A stretch of 64,000 nt of DNA from Levilactobacillus spicheri DSM 15429 (GTDB lineage: Bacteria > Bacillota > Bacilli > Lactobacillales > Lactobacillaceae), in the NCBI RefSeq assembly GCF_001435095.1, contig NZ_AZFC01000015.1, positions 73,864 to 137,863 of the forward strand. The letters are read 5' to 3'. Each line of letters opens with the position of its first letter. Position 1 is the stretch's first letter. Positions 24,761 through 33,692 of the stretch are shown here, one piece after another. The position numbers were made by a program, and so were the translations under genes. The notes beneath the pieces were generated by a model. It was given only the letters and a program-made list of their open reading frames with translations. It was not told the origin of the DNA and made no database searches.

Positions 24761-25639
24761 TTAAGCGGGCCAGAGTTGGCTGATTTTTTGCAGGAGGGGG
24801 CGTATCGTCTGGCGGTCGCGCTTGAGGTAAGTTCCGTAGAATTCCAGCTGGTTGTGGAGATCCTCAATCGGAACCCGGTTGCGGGTGTCGTTGTCAAACC
24901 GGGCCGCAGTAGCCGAGGTGGCCTGCGTGAGGTTGGAGAAAAAGAACGGAAAGTTGGAGTAACGACTAATCTGGCTCATGGCGCCCAGATCGGCCTGGTA
25001 GAGGAATGCGGCGTCGGGGATGTTATCTTCAACGATTTTCTTCCAGGGGCCGATATCCTGAACGACCAGAAAACTCATCCCGGTCAAGTCGTTAAAGGTC
25101 ACCGCTTGGCGCTGGGCCAAGGGATTGAACTTGTCGATGCCCAGGCCGATCGACTCCGTTCCCAGGTAGAGCGACTCAATCTCGTCGGTCATGATTTCCG
25201 TGTTGGTGAATACCAACCGGGCCTTGAAGGTTTGGAGGGCGGGGATGACTTGATCAGCGGTCATGCTGGTGTGGCTGAGGGTCAGTTGTCCCGGTAATTG
25301 GGAGTGGATTTCGTCGACGAAGCGGATGGGGCCGGGGGCGACTGAGGCCACGGTCATCTCGTGTTGGGCGTTGTCATAGTTGTGGACGGTTTCCGCGAAA
25401 CGGTCGCTGGCCGCCAGTAATTTTTGGGCCTCGGTCGCCGCTAACGCCCCCGTATCGGTTAACGTGATGTGGTTGCTGACGCGGCGGTCGAACAGGGTGA
25501 CGCCCAGGTCAGCTTCCAGCCGCCGCATCCCGCGGGTCACGGATGGCTGCGTAATCATCAGGTGTTCGGCAGTGGCGCTGAGGGTCCCGTATTGTTGAAA
25601 GGCGACTAATTCCGCCAATAGCTCTAAGTTGAGAACCAA
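24761..25639 (-). CDS. LysR-type transcriptional regulator
   Basis: A 292-residue LTTR with an N-terminal winged helix (FQQYGTLSATAEHLMITQPSVTRGMRRLEADLG) and a periplasmic-binding-fold effector domain. TTG at 25639 is chosen because AAGGAGG is 7 nt upstream and because the GTG at 25660 would put the operator inside the gene. It is divergent from the aldo-keto reductase at 25785. The intergenic element at 25658-25702, repeated before the MFS at 23349, is its likely binding site. Effector unknown. Confidence 0.88.
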   Translation of the reverse strand: MVLNLELLAELVAFQQYGTLSATAEHLMITQPSVTRGMRRLEADLGVTLFDRRVSNHITLTDTGALAATEAQKLLAASDRFAETVHNYDNAQHEMTVASVAPGPIRFVDEIHSQLPGQLTLSHTSMTADQVIPALQTFKARLVFTNTEIMTDEIESLYLGTESIGLGIDKFNPLAQRQAVTFNDLTGMSFLVVQDIGPWKKIVEDNIPDAAFLYQADLGAMSQISRYSNFPFFFSNLTQATSATAARFDNDTRNRVPIEDLHNQLEFYGTYLKRDRQTIRPLLQKISQLWPA

Positions 25640-25657
25640 CTTAATTCCTCCTTCGTT

Positions 25658-25702
25658 CACTATGCGTTACCTGTATAGTAGCATACCCAAGCGGTAATTT
25701 TC
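25658..25702 (+). promoter_or_regulatory. LysR-type control element, copy 2 (AKR promoter)
   Basis: Same three blocks and spacing as 23244-23288. The last block overlaps the expected -35 of the promoter whose -10 TATACT lies about 20 bp downstream, the usual position for LTTR activation. Confidence 0.75.
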
Positions 25703-25784
25703 ATTCTGAGGGTGCGGCCCTATACTAATAAGCGTTGAGAGATTGATAACTTAAATCATAAAAAACTAAAGGAGATTATCACTT

Positions 25785-26645
25785 ATGCAATACGTTACGT
25801 TAAACGATGGTCACAAGATGCCCCAACTTGGATTCGGGGTCTTCCAAGTTCCCGATTTAAGCCAGGCCGAACAGGCGGTCAGTGATGCCCTGGACACCGG
25901 GTACCGCTTGATCGATACCGCGGCGGCTTACGGGAATGAAGAAGCGGTCGGTGCCGCGATTCAGAAGAGCTCGGTGGACCGGTCGGACATCTTCGTGACG
26001 TCCAAGCTGTGGGTCGACCACTTTACCTACGAAAAGGCGACGCAGGGCATCGATGAGTCCTTGACCAAGTTGGGCCTGGATTACCTGGACCTTTACCTCT
26101 TGCACCAACCGTATGGTGATGTTGCCGGTGCTTGGCGGGCCTTAGTTGACGCGCAAAAGGCCGGCAAGATCAAGTCCATCGGGGTCTCGAACTTTGCGCC
26201 CGACCAGTTGATGAACCTGGAACTGATGTCTGACGTGAAGCCAGCCTTGAACCAGATTGAAGTTTCCCCGTGGTTCCAAGAACCCGCTGCCGTGGACTTC
26301 GCCAAGCGCCAGGACATCCAGGTCGAAGCCTGGGCACCGTTTGCTGAAGGGCAACACCACATCTTCACCAACGAAACGATCGCGAACATCGGGAAAAAGT
26401 ACGGCAAGGCCAATGGTCAAGTCATCCTGCGCTGGTTACTCCAACGGGGCATCGTGGTCATTCCTAAGTCCGTTCACAAGGAACGGATGGCCGAAAACTT
26501 CAACGTCTTTGACTTTGAATTGAGCGATGCTGACATGCAGGTCTTGAACGGTCTCGACAAGAACGAAAGTCAGTTCTTTGACCACCGTGACCCCGCCGCC
26601 ATCGAAAGCATCTTCGGTCAAAGCCTGAAGGCCCTGCGCGATTAG
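25785..26645 (+). CDS. Aldo-keto reductase, 2,5-diketogluconate reductase type
   Basis: A 286-residue (beta/alpha)8 NADPH-dependent reductase. It shows the AKR signatures GYRLIDTAAAYGNEEAVG (Asp and Tyr of the tetrad), VTSKLW (Lys), LDLYLLHQP (His) and the nucleotide-binding VIPKSVHKERMAENF. It probably reduces aldehydes or alpha-dicarbonyls such as methylglyoxal. RBS AAAGGAG. It is first in a likely two-gene unit with the reductase at 26714 and under the divergent LysR. Confidence 0.93.
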   Translation: MQYVTLNDGHKMPQLGFGVFQVPDLSQAEQAVSDALDTGYRLIDTAAAYGNEEAVGAAIQKSSVDRSDIFVTSKLWVDHFTYEKATQGIDESLTKLGLDYLDLYLLHQPYGDVAGAWRALVDAQKAGKIKSIGVSNFAPDQLMNLELMSDVKPALNQIEVSPWFQEPAAVDFAKRQDIQVEAWAPFAEGQHHIFTNETIANIGKKYGKANGQVILRWLLQRGIVVIPKSVHKERMAENFNVFDFELSDADMQVLNGLDKNESQFFDHRDPAAIESIFGQSLKALRD

Positions 26646-26713
26646 TCGTTAGGCGTCAACGCACAATGAAGCAGAATAGATAACTTAAAATTTGAAAGGA
26701 TTGATTTTAGAGT

Positions 26714-27355
26714 ATGACAAAATACACCGTTTTAGCAGCCACTGGCCAAATTGGCCAATTAACCGTTCAAGACTTATTAGACCACAGCGATGCCGACCTA
26801 GTCTTATTCGGCCGGAACGCTAGCCAGCGCCTCAGCCGGTTCGCCGGTGACCGCGTCAGCTTTGTCGATGGTGACCTCAAGGACCCCGCGGCGTTGAAGC
26901 AGGCCTTTACCGGGACCAACGCCGTCTTCCTGGCTTACGTTGCTACGCCAGACATCATGGTGCCCCTGATCAAGGCGTTGGACGACGCCGGCGTGAAGCG
27001 CTTCGTCACGATGTCCGTTCCGGACGTGTACCAAGAAGTGGCGGGGCCCTTCCAAGCTTGGTACCGCGAACACACCGGCCTGGTTTGGCAGACCAACTAT
27101 GTGGACACGGTCGATGCCGTCGAAAATTCGGACCTCGACTACGTCATCTTACGGACGACCTGGTTGTATAACGACGCGTCCAAGACGGCCGTTGACGTGA
27201 CCAAGAAGGGCGAACCCTTCAAGGACGCCCAGATTAGCCGGGAGGCGGTCGCGACCTTTGCCAGTGACTTACTGACGGGGAAGCAGGACTACCACAAGGA
27301 AAGCCTGGGAATCGGCGAACCGAATACCGAATGGACCAAGCCCAGCTTCTACTAA
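26714..27355 (+). CDS. NmrA/atypical-SDR NAD(P)-binding protein
   Basis: A 213-residue Rossmann protein. It has an N-terminal ATGQIGQLTVQDLL nucleotide loop (shorter than the canonical GxxGxxG), a VDGDLKDPAALKQAF segment, and no classical YxxxK pair, as in NmrA-like and NAD(P)H-binding atypical SDRs. RBS GAAAGGA. It sits 68 bp after the aldo-keto reductase with no terminator between, so it is probably in the same LysR-controlled unit. Confidence 0.85.
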   Translation: MTKYTVLAATGQIGQLTVQDLLDHSDADLVLFGRNASQRLSRFAGDRVSFVDGDLKDPAALKQAFTGTNAVFLAYVATPDIMVPLIKALDDAGVKRFVTMSVPDVYQEVAGPFQAWYREHTGLVWQTNYVDTVDAVENSDLDYVILRTTWLYNDASKTAVDVTKKGEPFKDAQISREAVATFASDLLTGKQDYHKESLGIGEPNTEWTKPSFY

Positions 27356-27372
27356 ACGAATCGTCTAGCCAC

Positions 27373-27419
27373 GAACCAGGTCCCGCACGACGAACTGTCG
27401 AACGGGGCCTGGTTTTTGA
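27373..27419 (+). terminator. Terminator of the AKR-SDR unit
   Basis: Arms AACCAGG and CCTGGTT followed by TTTTT. Confidence 0.75.
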
Positions 27420-27430
27420 CGTGCGGCGGA

Positions 27431-27446
27431 TGTTTCGCGTGAAACC
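27431..27446. other. parS-like site 1
   Basis: TGTTTCGCGTGAAACC: two mismatches from the ParB/Spo0J consensus TGTTTCACGTGAAACA. Confidence 0.5.
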
Positions 27447-27485
27447 CGGGTAACCGGTGTGTCGTTGGTCATTGTAGAGGGTAGA

Positions 27486-27536
27486 AAATCGCCCCAGTCA
27501 CTGTCATTCAACAGCGGCTGGGACGACTTTTTTCAT
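27486..27536 (-). terminator. Terminator of the BspA-like gene
   Basis: Imperfect stem with CCCAG/CTGGG and TGTC/ACAG, T runs on both strands. Confidence 0.6.
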
Positions 27537-27547
27537 GTGTCAGGGCG

Positions 27548-30175
27548 TTACTGGGCTAAGACCTGGGCCTTATTCCCGGTGATGTAGGTCCCGTTGGTCA
27601 GCATGAACCGGGTGGTCAGGTGGTAGGTCACGACTTTCTTGACCCGCAGGACCCGGCCGCGCTTAAAGTGCTTGACCCGGTGCTTGAGGGCCACTTCGCG
27701 GTAGGCGTTGGTCCCGGTCAGGAGCTTGACGCGCTTGGGCGCGTGCTGGTAGTAGGTCTTGACCGTAAACGCGGCTTGGGCGGTCACGTAGCCGGTCTGA
27801 CCGGTGCGCTGGGTGTTCGGCGTTACGTCCCGTACCAGGTAGCGCAGGTGGCCGGCGCGCGACTTGGCCACGCCGGTGATGAGAAACTGGGGCCGCTTGG
27901 TCCGGGGCTGCTTCGCGTAGTAGAACTTGCGCGTGTGCTTGCTGAAGTTCGGCGTCCGGTACAGGGCCAGCTTCTTGACGGCGGTGATGGCCTGGCCCTT
28001 CTTTAATGTGGGCGCGGGCGTGGTCGGCGTGGTGCTGGACGTGGTGGACGAACCGCTGTTGCTGGTGGCGCTACTGCTACTGTTACTGGTGTTCGTGTTC
28101 GAGTTGCCACTCGGCGTCGTTGGGGTCACCGGTGGGGTCGTGGTTTTGCGATAGACCAGGGTGATCGTTTGTGGCTTGGCGCTGTAGGTTCCCTTGAGCG
28201 CGCCCTGGCTGACCTTGACGAACTGGTAATCCCGAATCTTGGCGGGTTTGATCGTGTAGGAGCTGCCAACGTTGCCGGACAGCTCGCTGGTAGCGCGAAG
28301 CGACTTGCCCCGTTGGTCGACGTAATGGATCGTGACGGGTTGCCCCAGGGTGACCAAGGGTTCCCAGACGTAGGTCGTCACGGCAGCTGGCCGGGTGTCG
28401 CCGGCGTACAGCTTGACCAGGTCGTCGCTGGTGTAGGCCGTCTTGCCACCCGGCGCGGTCGTGGTGCCACCGGCGACCGCCCGCCACTTGCCCGTGTAGG
28501 TCGTCGAGGGGGTGATGGCCGGGAGCTCGGGTGAATGAACGGCCGCGGGGTCACCTTGGTAACCATCGTGGACGCTAGTAAGAAATTGCATGTTAGGTCC
28601 CAGCGTCAATTCGCTCAGTTGGTGATCGTTTTGGAAGAAGGCATCGGTGGTGGCGTCTTGGCCAAGGTACTCCACGGTGGACAATATGCGGGAGTCGAAG
28701 GGGGCGATATTCAGCTGTTTTAAAGCGGACATGTTGGCAAACATCTTGTTAAATGCGCCGCCACTAACCATTTCAGCGATGGGAACGATGCCGGTCGTGA
28801 CAAAGTTTGAGAGGTCGAGGTGGGTCAGGCTAGCCGCACCGTTGAACATGTCACCGAAGTCGACGACCTGACCCGTGTTGAAGCCGGAAATGTCTAGGCT
28901 AGTAAGTTTAGAGGTACCAGCGAACATGCCGTTCATGGTGGTCACGTTGGCGGTGTTGAAGTGGCTGAGGTCGAGGGTGGTTAACGCTGCGGTGTCCTTA
29001 AACATGTTATGCATATCTGTGACGTTGGCGGTATCCCATTTTTGAACGTCAACTTCGGTTAAAGCAACGTCGCCATTGAATAGATCCCCCATATCGGTGA
29101 CGTTTGCCGTGCTGAAGTCATTGCCGAGGGTCAGGGTCGTGAGCGCCGGATCATCGTTAAACATGCCAGAAATCGTCTTTAACTTTGGGGTTTTAAAATG
29201 ACTAAGATCGAGTTTAGTTAACGCATGATTCGCAGTAAACATGCCACCCATATCGGTGACGTTCTGGGTATCAAAATTGCTGAGATCCAGACTGGTGAGG
29301 GCGTAATCATTGTAAAACATGCTACTCATGTCAGTGACCTTGCCTGTCGTGAACTTGCCCCTCAAGTCAATCGTTTTCAAGGCCAAATCGTTACTGAACA
29401 TACTCGCCATGGTCTTGACGTTTTGCGTGTCTAGTTGGCGAAGATCAAGGGTGGCTAATTGCGGGTCATCTTCAAACATAGAATTCATGTTGGTGACATT
29501 TTGTGTGTCGAAGTTCTGACCGAAGTTGAGCGTTGTCAGCTGACTGTCAGAGGAAAACATATAATCCATGTCGGTGACGTTCTGTGTCTGAAAGCTGCTG
29601 AGGTCCAGTGAGGCGAGTTCGTAGTCTGCAAAGAACATGTTAGTCATTTGGGTCACGTTGCGGGTATCCAAGTGACTCAGGTCCAGATGGGTGAGGGCCT
29701 GATCGTTATCGAACATTGAGCGCATGTCCGTGGCGGCGGATGTATCTAACTGGTCCAAGCCGTCAATGGTTTTAGTCCCCAAGAAGGCATAAAAAAGTTT
29801 GGCCGCACTGGTCCCGGTCTTGATAGGCCCCTTTAAAATGAGCTTCGTGATGTTCTCGGGCTGAATCGTCTCGGACCAAGAAACATCGCTGCCGTCCGGT
29901 CTTTGAATCGCGCGAATATCGTTTACGATGGGACTGGAATCATCATCGAATGAACCGTTGGGCAGGGTCCCCCCGCTGAGGGTCAACGTGGTGTCGTTAT
30001 CGTTCAGTTCCCAGTGACACCCCTGCCCGATGGTGCCCGACTTTGGGACGGTCCCCTCGGCGTGGGCAATGGTGGGTGCGCTGGCGAATGGCGCGGTGGA
30101 CGTTCCCACCCCCGCCGGAATCAGGAATCCCAGCGCGAGGGTGGCGACGAAGAGCGTCGATTTCATATGTAGCAT
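27548..30175 (-). CDS. BspA-like surface protein with MucBP and DUF5776 domains
   Basis: An 875-residue secreted adhesin-type protein. After the signal peptide come about 13 tandem BspA/DUF285 leucine-rich units of 23-25 residues with the pattern NVTDMxxMFxxxxxLTxLDLS (about 150-510). One MucBP domain follows (VTIHYVDQRGKSL...), then a Thr/Ser/Asn-rich linker and a C-terminal DUF5776/SH3-like region (KKLALYRTPNF, GYVTAQAAFTVK) that likely binds the wall. No LPxTG is seen. ATG at 30175 has GGAGG. The leucine-rich part is visibly lower in GC than the C-terminal third, suggesting domain shuffling. Confidence 0.9.
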   Translation of the reverse strand: MLHMKSTLFVATLALGFLIPAGVGTSTAPFASAPTIAHAEGTVPKSGTIGQGCHWELNDNDTTLTLSGGTLPNGSFDDDSSPIVNDIRAIQRPDGSDVSWSETIQPENITKLILKGPIKTGTSAAKLFYAFLGTKTIDGLDQLDTSAATDMRSMFDNDQALTHLDLSHLDTRNVTQMTNMFFADYELASLDLSSFQTQNVTDMDYMFSSDSQLTTLNFGQNFDTQNVTNMNSMFEDDPQLATLDLRQLDTQNVKTMASMFSNDLALKTIDLRGKFTTGKVTDMSSMFYNDYALTSLDLSNFDTQNVTDMGGMFTANHALTKLDLSHFKTPKLKTISGMFNDDPALTTLTLGNDFSTANVTDMGDLFNGDVALTEVDVQKWDTANVTDMHNMFKDTAALTTLDLSHFNTANVTTMNGMFAGTSKLTSLDISGFNTGQVVDFGDMFNGAASLTHLDLSNFVTTGIVPIAEMVSGGAFNKMFANMSALKQLNIAPFDSRILSTVEYLGQDATTDAFFQNDHQLSELTLGPNMQFLTSVHDGYQGDPAAVHSPELPAITPSTTYTGKWRAVAGGTTTAPGGKTAYTSDDLVKLYAGDTRPAAVTTYVWEPLVTLGQPVTIHYVDQRGKSLRATSELSGNVGSSYTIKPAKIRDYQFVKVSQGALKGTYSAKPQTITLVYRKTTTPPVTPTTPSGNSNTNTSNSSSSATSNSGSSTTSSTTPTTPAPTLKKGQAITAVKKLALYRTPNFSKHTRKFYYAKQPRTKRPQFLITGVAKSRAGHLRYLVRDVTPNTQRTGQTGYVTAQAAFTVKTYYQHAPKRVKLLTGTNAYREVALKHRVKHFKRGRVLRVKKVVTYHLTTRFMLTNGTYITGNKAQVLAQ

Positions 30176-30509
30176 GGTTATAAGCCTCCTAAACCTGTAG
30201 CACAACCTCAAAATAATTGTGTTACAAAATGTGAACCTAATCATTATTAGTTTAGGCGCATTCAATATATTTATCATCAATTAACATAATATATCATTCA
30301 TCCCAGGATTAGTCGGTGCGGAGCCAGGTCTGATTCAGCGGCGAACCGGTGACGATGGATGCTGGTCACCAGAAGACCGCAAAACGGCGCCCCACGCAGT
30401 TTTAGTACGTGAGACGCCGCTTCATGATGATTCATTGAGCCTAGCTGAGCACGGTATACGCAATAACCGCCTGGGATGGCGGTTGTTGCTTAAAGATCAC
30501 GGATGACGA
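30176..30509. other. Intergenic with hairpin repeat copy 1
   Basis: Contains the promoter region of the BspA-like gene (AT-rich, about 30230-30300) and a GC-rich hairpin at 30374-30422 closely related to one at 31544-31600. Confidence 0.5.
30374..30422. repeat. GACCGCAAA-hairpin repeat, copy 1
   Basis: AGACCGCAAA followed by an imperfect stem (CGGCG..CACG with CGTGAGACGCCG). Copy 2 is at 31544-31600. It lies downstream of the gene at 30510. Confidence 0.55.
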
Positions 30510-30905
30510 TCAGCGCCGGTTAAAGTCCAACCAAGAATCGTTCGGGTAAATGCCCTTGAACTGGAAAGACTGGGGCTTCTGGCGACGAATGTTGAGGGTG
30601 TCGGTCATTTTTTGGTGGGAGTATTCGTAACCGCGAATCTGGTACGTATGTGGCTTAACCTGGCGATAACGAACATTTTTCAGGTAGTAGAGTGGGCCGA
30701 AGGAGTAAAAGTAGAACCGCGTTTTGGTGACCTTTAAATGAACAAAGGCGGTCGTGACGCTACCGAGGCGCCACTTGCCCTGCAGGGCTTTGGGCGTCCC
30801 GCGGTGCCAGGTCGCCGCCTGGGCGACGGGCGCGGTCGTTGTCGGTAGAACCGTTAAGCTAAGCGCGGTGATTAGGAGGGTACTAAGGGTTTTGAAATGA
30901 GTCAT
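30510..30905 (-). CDS. Small secreted protein, WHxGTPKALQGKWR family
   Basis: A 131-residue protein with a signal peptide (cleavage near AQAA-TW) and mature start TWHRGTPKALQGKWRL. It is the closest paralogue in the window of the 16719 protein (YYLKNVRYRQV, YQIRGYEYSH). ATG at 30905 follows GGAGATG. It is adjacent to a second family member at 30954 and may be co-transcribed with it. Function unknown. Confidence 0.8.
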   Translation of the reverse strand: MTHFKTLSTLLITALSLTVLPTTTAPVAQAATWHRGTPKALQGKWRLGSVTTAFVHLKVTKTRFYFYSFGPLYYLKNVRYRQVKPHTYQIRGYEYSHQKMTDTLNIRRQKPQSFQFKGIYPNDSWLDFNRR

Positions 30906-30953
30906 GAGACATCTCCAATTTCGCTGAGTTATTTTTCAAGTAGTCGTGGTTTA

Positions 30954-31424
30954 CTAAATATGACGTAACGTACTGAGTGGTGCCATGTACTGGTGCTTGC
31001 CGGGATTGAAGTGGGTGTAGGCCCACGGCTTGGAAACATCCTGTTTTAGTTCCGCGATGATGGGATGGGTCTGACCCTTGATGGTCATTTTAGTGGGGAC
31101 CCATGCGGCGATGTCGAAGGGATTCTCTTTGTCCGCAAAATCATAGGTCGCCCATTTTCCGGGATAACGGTATTTCATTAAGGTTCCCTTGACGGTCTTC
31201 TTTTTGGACTTCAGGACCACCTTTAGCTGGTGTTTGGTAATCACCATTTTATGGAGACCGATCTTCTTACCATAGTAGTGGTACCAGGTGCCCCGCAGTT
31301 GCTTGGGAAAGGTCTTTAGCTTCGTTTGGCTGGCTTCCGCTGCCTGTGCGGGCGTGACCGTCGCCGTGACGCCGCCCACGGTGGTGATGAGTAACAGGGT
31401 ACTCAATAGGACTTTTATTTTCAT
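30954..31424 (-). CDS. Small secreted protein, FPKQLRGTWY family
   Basis: A 156-residue protein with a signal peptide (LLSTLLLITTVGGVTATV, cleavage near AQAA-EA) followed by KTFPKQLRGTWYHYYGKK and a basic beta-rich domain. It shares the LRGTWY motif with the 15831 and 51800 proteins. ATG at 31424 has GAGGAGG. A minus-strand TATAAT lies about 35 nt upstream of the SD. Function unknown. Confidence 0.8.
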   Translation of the reverse strand: MKIKVLLSTLLLITTVGGVTATVTPAQAAEASQTKLKTFPKQLRGTWYHYYGKKIGLHKMVITKHQLKVVLKSKKKTVKGTLMKYRYPGKWATYDFADKENPFDIAAWVPTKMTIKGQTHPIIAELKQDVSKPWAYTHFNPGKHQYMAPLSTLRHI

Positions 31425-31543
31425 GATGGATGTAACCTCCTCGTCTGACTACCTGGCATTATACGCGGAGGGGATGACATAATATGGCGTTTCAGGGTTG
31501 AATAAGGGATTGATTAAAGGTCACAGCACGAAGGTTGGCTTAA

Positions 31544-31600
31544 AAGACCGCAAAGCGGCGTCTCACGCGGTCCGGTTCCGTGCGTGAGACGCCGCTTTTT
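31544..31600. repeat. GACCGCAAA-hairpin repeat, copy 2
   Basis: AGACCGCAAA and a near-perfect stem (AAAGCGGCGTCTCACG with CGTGAGACGCCGCTTT) plus TTTTT on the plus strand. Downstream of the MFS gene on the minus strand it could act as terminator. Confidence 0.65.
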
Positions 31601-31618
31601 ACGATTCATAAGGGATTG

Positions 31619-32953
31619 CTAAACGTCGCGCTTGCCCGTTAACGCGAGGCCCGTCACGACGGCGACCATGACCAAAGCGATGATGAGGGCGATGCGAAAT
31701 TCGCTGGCGATGGCCTGGGTGGGGACCAGCAGGGCGGAGACGTTGACCATCAACGCGAGGCCCAAGACCCCACCCAGTTGATGGCCCGCGTTCACCAATC
31801 CGGAGGCGACGCCGGACTGATCGGCGGCCACCTGATAGATTCCCATGTTCGTGAGGGGCGCGAGGGCTAACCCCTGACCGATCCCGATGATCATCATGGG
31901 GATGCCGACACTGGGCCAGTACGTCTGACCGAACGCCAGCAGGGACAGCGCGAAGCCGACAAATTCAATCGCGACGGCCACGACCAGCACCCGTTTATTT
32001 AACCAGCGGTCGATTAGTCGGGGAACAATCATCGCCCCCAGAAACATGGTGAGCGACAGCGGCAGGTAGGCCAAGCCCACCTTAAACGGCGAGTAGTGCC
32101 GCACCTGTTGGAGGTATTCGGCGATAAAGAACCAGTAGCCCATGACCGCCCCGTTCAGGAGAGCCCGACTCAGGTACCCGTTGGTGCGCGTCCAGCTATG
32201 GAAGATGATGAGCGGTAAGGTCGGGTGCGGGCTGCGTTTTTCGATGACCACGAAACCCGCCAGAATGACGAGGGCGGCCAGCAGAGTGACCACGGGTTGG
32301 GCCGCGCCGTTTAACGCGTAGACCAGTAAGCCACAGCCCAGGACCGAGGTCAGGGTGCCCCAGACGTCGAGTGGCTCGTGCGTCGTTGCCGGGTTCTCGT
32401 GGAGGGCCCACCAAGCCAGGCCCAACATCAGTAGGCACAGGGGCACGTTGAGGTAAAAGCCGATTCGCCAGGACAGGTAACTGGCCAGGACGCCCCCGAC
32501 GACCAGACCGACGCTGGAGCCCAGACCGGCGACGGAGCTGTACCAGGCGATGGCCTTGACCAGGCTGGGACCCGTGAAGTAGTCGATCAGTAGCGCCATG
32601 CTGGTCGGTGCCAGCAGCGCCGAGCCGATTCCCTGCAGAAAGCGGGCGGCGATCATGATGAACCCGTTGGGGGCCAGTCCGGAGAGCAGGGATCCCAACA
32701 TGAAGATGACCAGCGCGATGTCTAGGACCCGGCGCCGGCTGAAGGCATCGCTGAGCCGACCGCCGATGAGCAGGAAGCTCCCAAAGGCGAGACCGTAGGC
32801 GTTTTGGACCCACGGGAGGCTGACCGCCGTGAGATTCAGGTCCGCGGTGAGCTTGGCGAGGCTGGTGAGGACCAAGGAGTTCGAGAGGGCGGTTAAAAAG
32901 TAGCTGAGCATGGCAATGATCAAAACGACGCGTTGCCGGGATTGTGCTGACAT
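31619..32953 (-). CDS. DHA2-type MFS efflux transporter
   Basis: A 444-residue exporter with about 13-14 TM helices. Signatures are LTALSNSLVLTSLAKL in helix 1, motif A IGGRLSDAFSRRR, GSALLAPTSMALL and GLGSSVGLVVGGVL. It is divergent from a TetR regulator across a short region with a 14-bp palindrome, the classical layout of a repressor-controlled drug pump. Substrate unknown. ATG at 32953 follows GGAAAGGA. Confidence 0.9.
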   Translation of the reverse strand: MSAQSRQRVVLIIAMLSYFLTALSNSLVLTSLAKLTADLNLTAVSLPWVQNAYGLAFGSFLLIGGRLSDAFSRRRVLDIALVIFMLGSLLSGLAPNGFIMIAARFLQGIGSALLAPTSMALLIDYFTGPSLVKAIAWYSSVAGLGSSVGLVVGGVLASYLSWRIGFYLNVPLCLLMLGLAWWALHENPATTHEPLDVWGTLTSVLGCGLLVYALNGAAQPVVTLLAALVILAGFVVIEKRSPHPTLPLIIFHSWTRTNGYLSRALLNGAVMGYWFFIAEYLQQVRHYSPFKVGLAYLPLSLTMFLGAMIVPRLIDRWLNKRVLVVAVAIEFVGFALSLLAFGQTYWPSVGIPMMIIGIGQGLALAPLTNMGIYQVAADQSGVASGLVNAGHQLGGVLGLALMVNVSALLVPTQAIASEFRIALIIALVMVAVVTGLALTGKRDV

Positions 32954-32967
32954 AAAAAGATCCTTTC

Positions 32968-33000
32968 CGGAATATATTCCGCTTAGTATAATGCTATACT
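32968..33000. promoter_or_regulatory. TetR operator and divergent promoters
   Basis: Perfect 14-bp palindrome CGGAATATATTCCG (32968-32981). Plus-strand TATAAT at 32987-32992 and TATACT at 32995-33000; a minus-strand TATACT at 32985-32990 for the MFS gene. Confidence 0.7.
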
Positions 33001-33040
33001 AGAAGGTAACGATGAATATGTCAATAAGGAGATGGGGAAC

Positions 33041-33598
33041 GTGCGCCAGGATGCACAGCAAAATCGACAAAAAATTCTCACCACGGCTAACCAGTTGTTT
33101 CGCGAGCACACGGCCGCGGACGTGACCATGGCCCAGTTGGCTCGGGCCGCTCAGGTCGGGGTCGGCACGCTGTATCGGAACTTTCCCACCAAGGGGGACC
33201 TCTTTTTAGCGCTGGCTTACGATCAGCTCGGAAGCTACGTGCGGCAGCAGCGGGCCTACCTAGCGATCCATCCCGTCGATCGGGCGGCCCTCAAGCACGC
33301 GTTAAAGGGCTACTTGGCCTTCCGGGAGAACCGGTACCAGGTCCTGCCGAAGGGGAGCCTGGAGCCCGCCAGTCAGTACTATCAACGGTCGGATTACCAA
33401 GACTTGGTCGACCTGTTCGCGGAGTTGATTCACGGCGTCGATCCGCACCTGGCACCGGCGGTCGTGACGTTCAAGACGGACCTGCTCATCGCCTTTCTCC
33501 GGAGTGATAGCTACGCGTTGCAGCGGGATGTGCGCCATTATTCCGAAACGGAAATTCTAAACCAACTCATGACCCTCCTGTTTCCGGTCGCTGAATAG
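33041..33598 (+). CDS. TetR-family repressor
   Basis: A 185-residue regulator with an N-terminal HTH (QKILTTANQLFREHTAADVTMAQLARAAQVGVGTLYRNFPTKGDLF split over 12-56) and a helical ligand domain. GTG at 33041 is preferred because the AAGGAG (33026-33031) directly abuts the ATG at 33032 but is 9 nt from the GTG. It probably represses the divergent DHA2 pump through the 32968 palindrome. Confidence 0.9.
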   Translation: MRQDAQQNRQKILTTANQLFREHTAADVTMAQLARAAQVGVGTLYRNFPTKGDLFLALAYDQLGSYVRQQRAYLAIHPVDRAALKHALKGYLAFRENRYQVLPKGSLEPASQYYQRSDYQDLVDLFAELIHGVDPHLAPAVVTFKTDLLIAFLRSDSYALQRDVRHYSETEILNQLMTLLFPVAE

Positions 33599-33608
33599 CT
33601 AAAATCAA

Positions 33609-33655
33609 AAATAGGCCCCATCCCGACAGGTTGTCGAGGTGGGGCCTATTTATAG
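33609..33655. terminator. Bidirectional terminator
   Basis: Arms AATAGGCCCC and GGGGCCTATT between convergent TetR and MerR genes. Confidence 0.85.
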
Positions 33656-33669
33656 CGGGTCCGGTCAAT

Positions 33670-33685
33670 TGTTTCATGTGAAACA
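33670..33685. other. parS-like site 2
   Basis: TGTTTCATGTGAAACA: one central mismatch from the ParB consensus; intergenic between TetR and MerR genes. Confidence 0.7.
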
Positions 33686-33692
33686 CAGATGG

